Of a stretch of 7,481 bases of DNA, positions 6,747-7,481 are shown piece by piece. The DNA is from a bacterium. Lineage in GTDB: Bacteria; Krumholzibacteriota; Krumholzibacteria; LZORAL124-64-63. Position 1 is the first letter of the stretch; every line of letters begins with the position of its first letter. The stretch is taken from NCBI GenBank assembly GCA_030592025.1, contig JAUUZX010000055.1, positions 1-7,481 of the forward strand. The letters are read 5' to 3'. The position numbers and the translations under genes are program-made. The notes beneath the pieces are model-generated. The model was not told the origin of the DNA. It did no database searches and was given only the letters and a program-made list of their open reading frames with translations.

Positions 6747-6755
6747 CTCCGGTCT

Positions 6756-6800
6756 TGGGGATAACCAGGACCCCCCGGGGGGCCCTGCTCTTGGGGGTAT
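6756..6800 (-). promoter_or_regulatory. Opposite-strand DnaA-box-like nonamers flanking the palindrome
   Basis: On the - strand, 6764-6756 reads TTATCCCCA (eight of nine matches to TTATCCACA), and 6800-6792 reads ATACCCCCA (six of nine). Both sit in a partial direct repeat: TCTTGGGG occurs at 6753-6760 and again at 6789-6796, 36 bp apart, one copy on each side of the 22-nt palindrome. Only the first nonamer is a convincing site by itself. Their orientation is opposite to the main array nearer dnaB. Confidence 0.4.
6766..6787. repeat. 22-nt near-perfect palindrome with C6G6 centre
   Basis: The centre CCCCCCGGGGGG (6771-6782) is flanked by CAGG (6766-6769) and CCTG (6784-6787), with a single mismatched pair (A6770 with C6783). 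In - strand RNA that pair becomes G with U, so the whole 11-bp arm can pair in the methyltransferase leader but not in a + strand transcript. It ends 19 nt before the methyltransferase ATG. No U-run follows, so it is not a standard terminator. It could influence translation, protect the 5' end, or be a protein-binding dyad. Confidence 0.55.
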
Positions 6801-6807
6801 CGGAGCG

Positions 6808-6816
6808 ATTATCCCA
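6808..6816 (-). promoter_or_regulatory. Possible extended -10 element for the methyltransferase-transporter unit
   Basis: Reading the - strand, TGG followed by GATAAT (6816 to 6808) matches an extended -10 (TGN plus five of six TATAAT positions). No good -35 is present 17-18 nt upstream. Transcription would start near 6801, leaving a leader of about 55 nt that includes the strong palindrome at 6766-6787. The element overlaps a DnaA-box-like core (TTATCC, 6809-6814) on the other strand. Confidence 0.35.
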
Positions 6817-6850
6817 GCCTAAGGAGCCGCAGGCCAGCAGGATTGGGTGG

Positions 6851-6924
6851 TTGTCCCCAAGTTTTCCCCTATTGTCCCCGGTGTTGGAGGGGGTTGTCCT
6901 GATGTTTTCCCCAGGTTATCCACA
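6851..6924 (+). promoter_or_regulatory. Helically phased array of six DnaA-box-like nonamers upstream of dnaB
   Basis: Six same-strand nonamers start at 6851 (TTGTCCCCA), 6862 (TTTTCCCCT), 6872 (TTGTCCCCG), 6894 (TTGTCCTGA), 6905 (TTTTCCCCA) and 6916 (TTATCCACA). Start-to-start steps are 11, 10, 22, 11 and 11 bp, so all lie on nearly the same helical face with one empty register. The last is a perfect match to the E. coli-type DnaA box; the others match at six or seven of nine positions and share TTNTCC. The sites fall into two triplets offset by about 43 bp. Dense phased boxes of this kind occur at replication origins and DnaA-regulated promoters. Which applies here is open. No clear A/T-rich unwinding element or DnaA-trio run is visible, and dnaA is not in the window. 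Confidence 0.6.
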
Positions 6925-6973
6925 GGAAGGTGGCGGGGGGTGGGCGGTCCCGTTTCCGCGTGGGTGCGAGGCG

Positions 6974-6982
6974 TGATATGTT
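6974..6982 (+). promoter_or_regulatory. Possible extended -10 element for dnaB
   Basis: TGA followed by TATGTT (6974-6982) has the extended -10 form, with four of six hexamer matches, in the most A/T-rich patch of this intergenic region (about 6974-6996). The -35 position (around 6953-6959) is poor. The start of transcription would be near 6989, about 35 nt before the GTG. The perfect DnaA box at 6916-6924 lies about 65 nt upstream of that point. Confidence 0.3.
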
Positions 6983-7023
6983 AGCGCATTGGATAGGCCC
7001 CACCTCACGTCCCGGGAGATCAC

Positions 7024-7481
7024 GTGGAGTTCCAGCCCCAGCCTACATCATCCGGCAGTGGTTCTCGCCTCGGCTACGACCGCCTGCCCAAGGACCGCCA
7101 GCCGCCCTTCAGCGAGGAGGCCGAGCAGGCCATTCTGGGGGCCGCCCTGATGGACAAGGAGGCCGTCGGCCTCGCCCGCGAGAAGATCACCGCGGCGGAC
7201 TTCTATCGCCTCGAGCACCAGCTCATCTTCAAGGCCATGTGCCGGCTGTACGAGAACGACCAGGCCATCGACCCCATCACCGTGGCGGACCTGCTGCAGA
7301 AGTCGGCCGAGGACTTCCTGGACCCCGTTCAGCTCAAGACCCTCCAGGGCCAGGATCTGCTGACGATCGTCGGCGGCATGGACTTCCTCGTGGATCTGGC
7401 GGGCATGATGGGCACCGCGGCCAACGTCACGTACCACGCGGGGATCGTCCACGAGCGGGCCACGTTGCGGTCGCTCATCTC
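7024..7481 (+). CDS. dnaB: Replicative DNA helicase DnaB, N-terminal part (cut by window edge)
   Basis: DnaB is the hexameric 5'-3' helicase that unwinds the replication fork and recruits primase. Only the first 152 residues are present; the RecA-like ATPase domain lies beyond the window. The N-terminal domain is clear. RQPPFSEEAEQAILGAALMD (25-44) matches the invariant PP-x-S-x-EAEQ-x-x-LG opening. DFYRLEHQLIFKAM, PITVADLL and VGGMDFL follow, and the section ends with NVTYHAGIVHERATLRSLI, the start of the helical hairpin and linker. The stretch between PITVADLL and VGG is somewhat longer than usual. The GTG at 7024 must be the start: an in-frame TAG lies at 6994-6996, no other start codon lies between, and GGGAG (7014-7018) is 5 nt upstream. 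About 23 flexible Ser/Gly/Pro-rich residues precede the domain. Confidence 0.96.
   Translation, partial: MEFQPQPTSSGSGSRLGYDRLPKDRQPPFSEEAEQAILGAALMDKEAVGLAREKITAADFYRLEHQLIFKAMCRLYENDQAIDPITVADLLQKSAEDFLDPVQLKTLQGQDLLTIVGGMDFLVDLAGMMGTAANVTYHAGIVHERATLRSLI

Noticed and set aside
6851..6926. CRISPR-like or minisatellite repeat array
   Set aside because: The units are only 9-11 bp with no spacers of regular length, which fits protein-binding sites and not CRISPR repeats.
6930..7023. A/T-rich unwinding element or DnaA-trio run next to the perfect DnaA box
   Set aside because: The sequence just after 6924 is G-rich and no repeated TAG/GAT triplets follow, so there is no direct support for an active origin here.

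Overview
This is a high-GC bacterial window (third codon positions are overwhelmingly G or C) made mostly of housekeeping genes. Seven genes are complete and an eighth, dnaB, runs off the right edge. The yicC-gmk-rpoZ-coaBC order is common to several phyla. Base composition and protein style suggest an uncultured-type high-GC lineage such as Gemmatimonadota, Krumholzibacteriota/Eisenbacteria or a deltaproteobacterium. That placement is a guess from memory, not a phylogenetic result.

Left part (298-4350, + strand): yicC (RNase-related protein) and gmk (guanylate kinase) lie 3 nt apart. After a 163-nt gap come rpoZ (RNA polymerase omega), coaBC (bifunctional coenzyme A biosynthesis enzyme, 3 nt after rpoZ) and a family-4 Fe-S uracil-DNA glycosylase that overlaps coaBC by 4 nt through a GTG start. 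These join RNA turnover, nucleotide supply, transcription, CoA synthesis and uracil repair in what look like one or two co-transcribed units. The first 297 nt hold no gene I can support and are visibly less GC-rich.

Middle part (4369-6746, - strand): a two-gene unit read right to left. A class I SAM-dependent methyltransferase is followed by a 12-or-so-helix DASS/SLC13-type anion transporter. The transporter most likely starts at a TTG that overlaps the methyltransferase stop. It converges on the glycosylase gene with only 18 nt between stop codons and no recognisable intrinsic terminator.

Right part (6747-7481): a 277-nt divergent intergenic region, then dnaB (replicative helicase), of which 152 residues are visible. 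This intergenic region is the most interesting stretch. It holds a perfect DnaA box (TTATCCACA) as the last of six same-strand nonamers of the type TTNTCC, five of whose start-to-start steps fall at 10, 11 or 22 bp. It also holds opposite-strand DnaA-box-like nonamers and a 22-nt near-palindrome that pairs completely only in the methyltransferase transcript. The array looks like a DnaA-binding region: a dnaB regulatory site, a titration site, or part of a replication origin. No mobile element, CRISPR array, tRNA or rRNA was seen.
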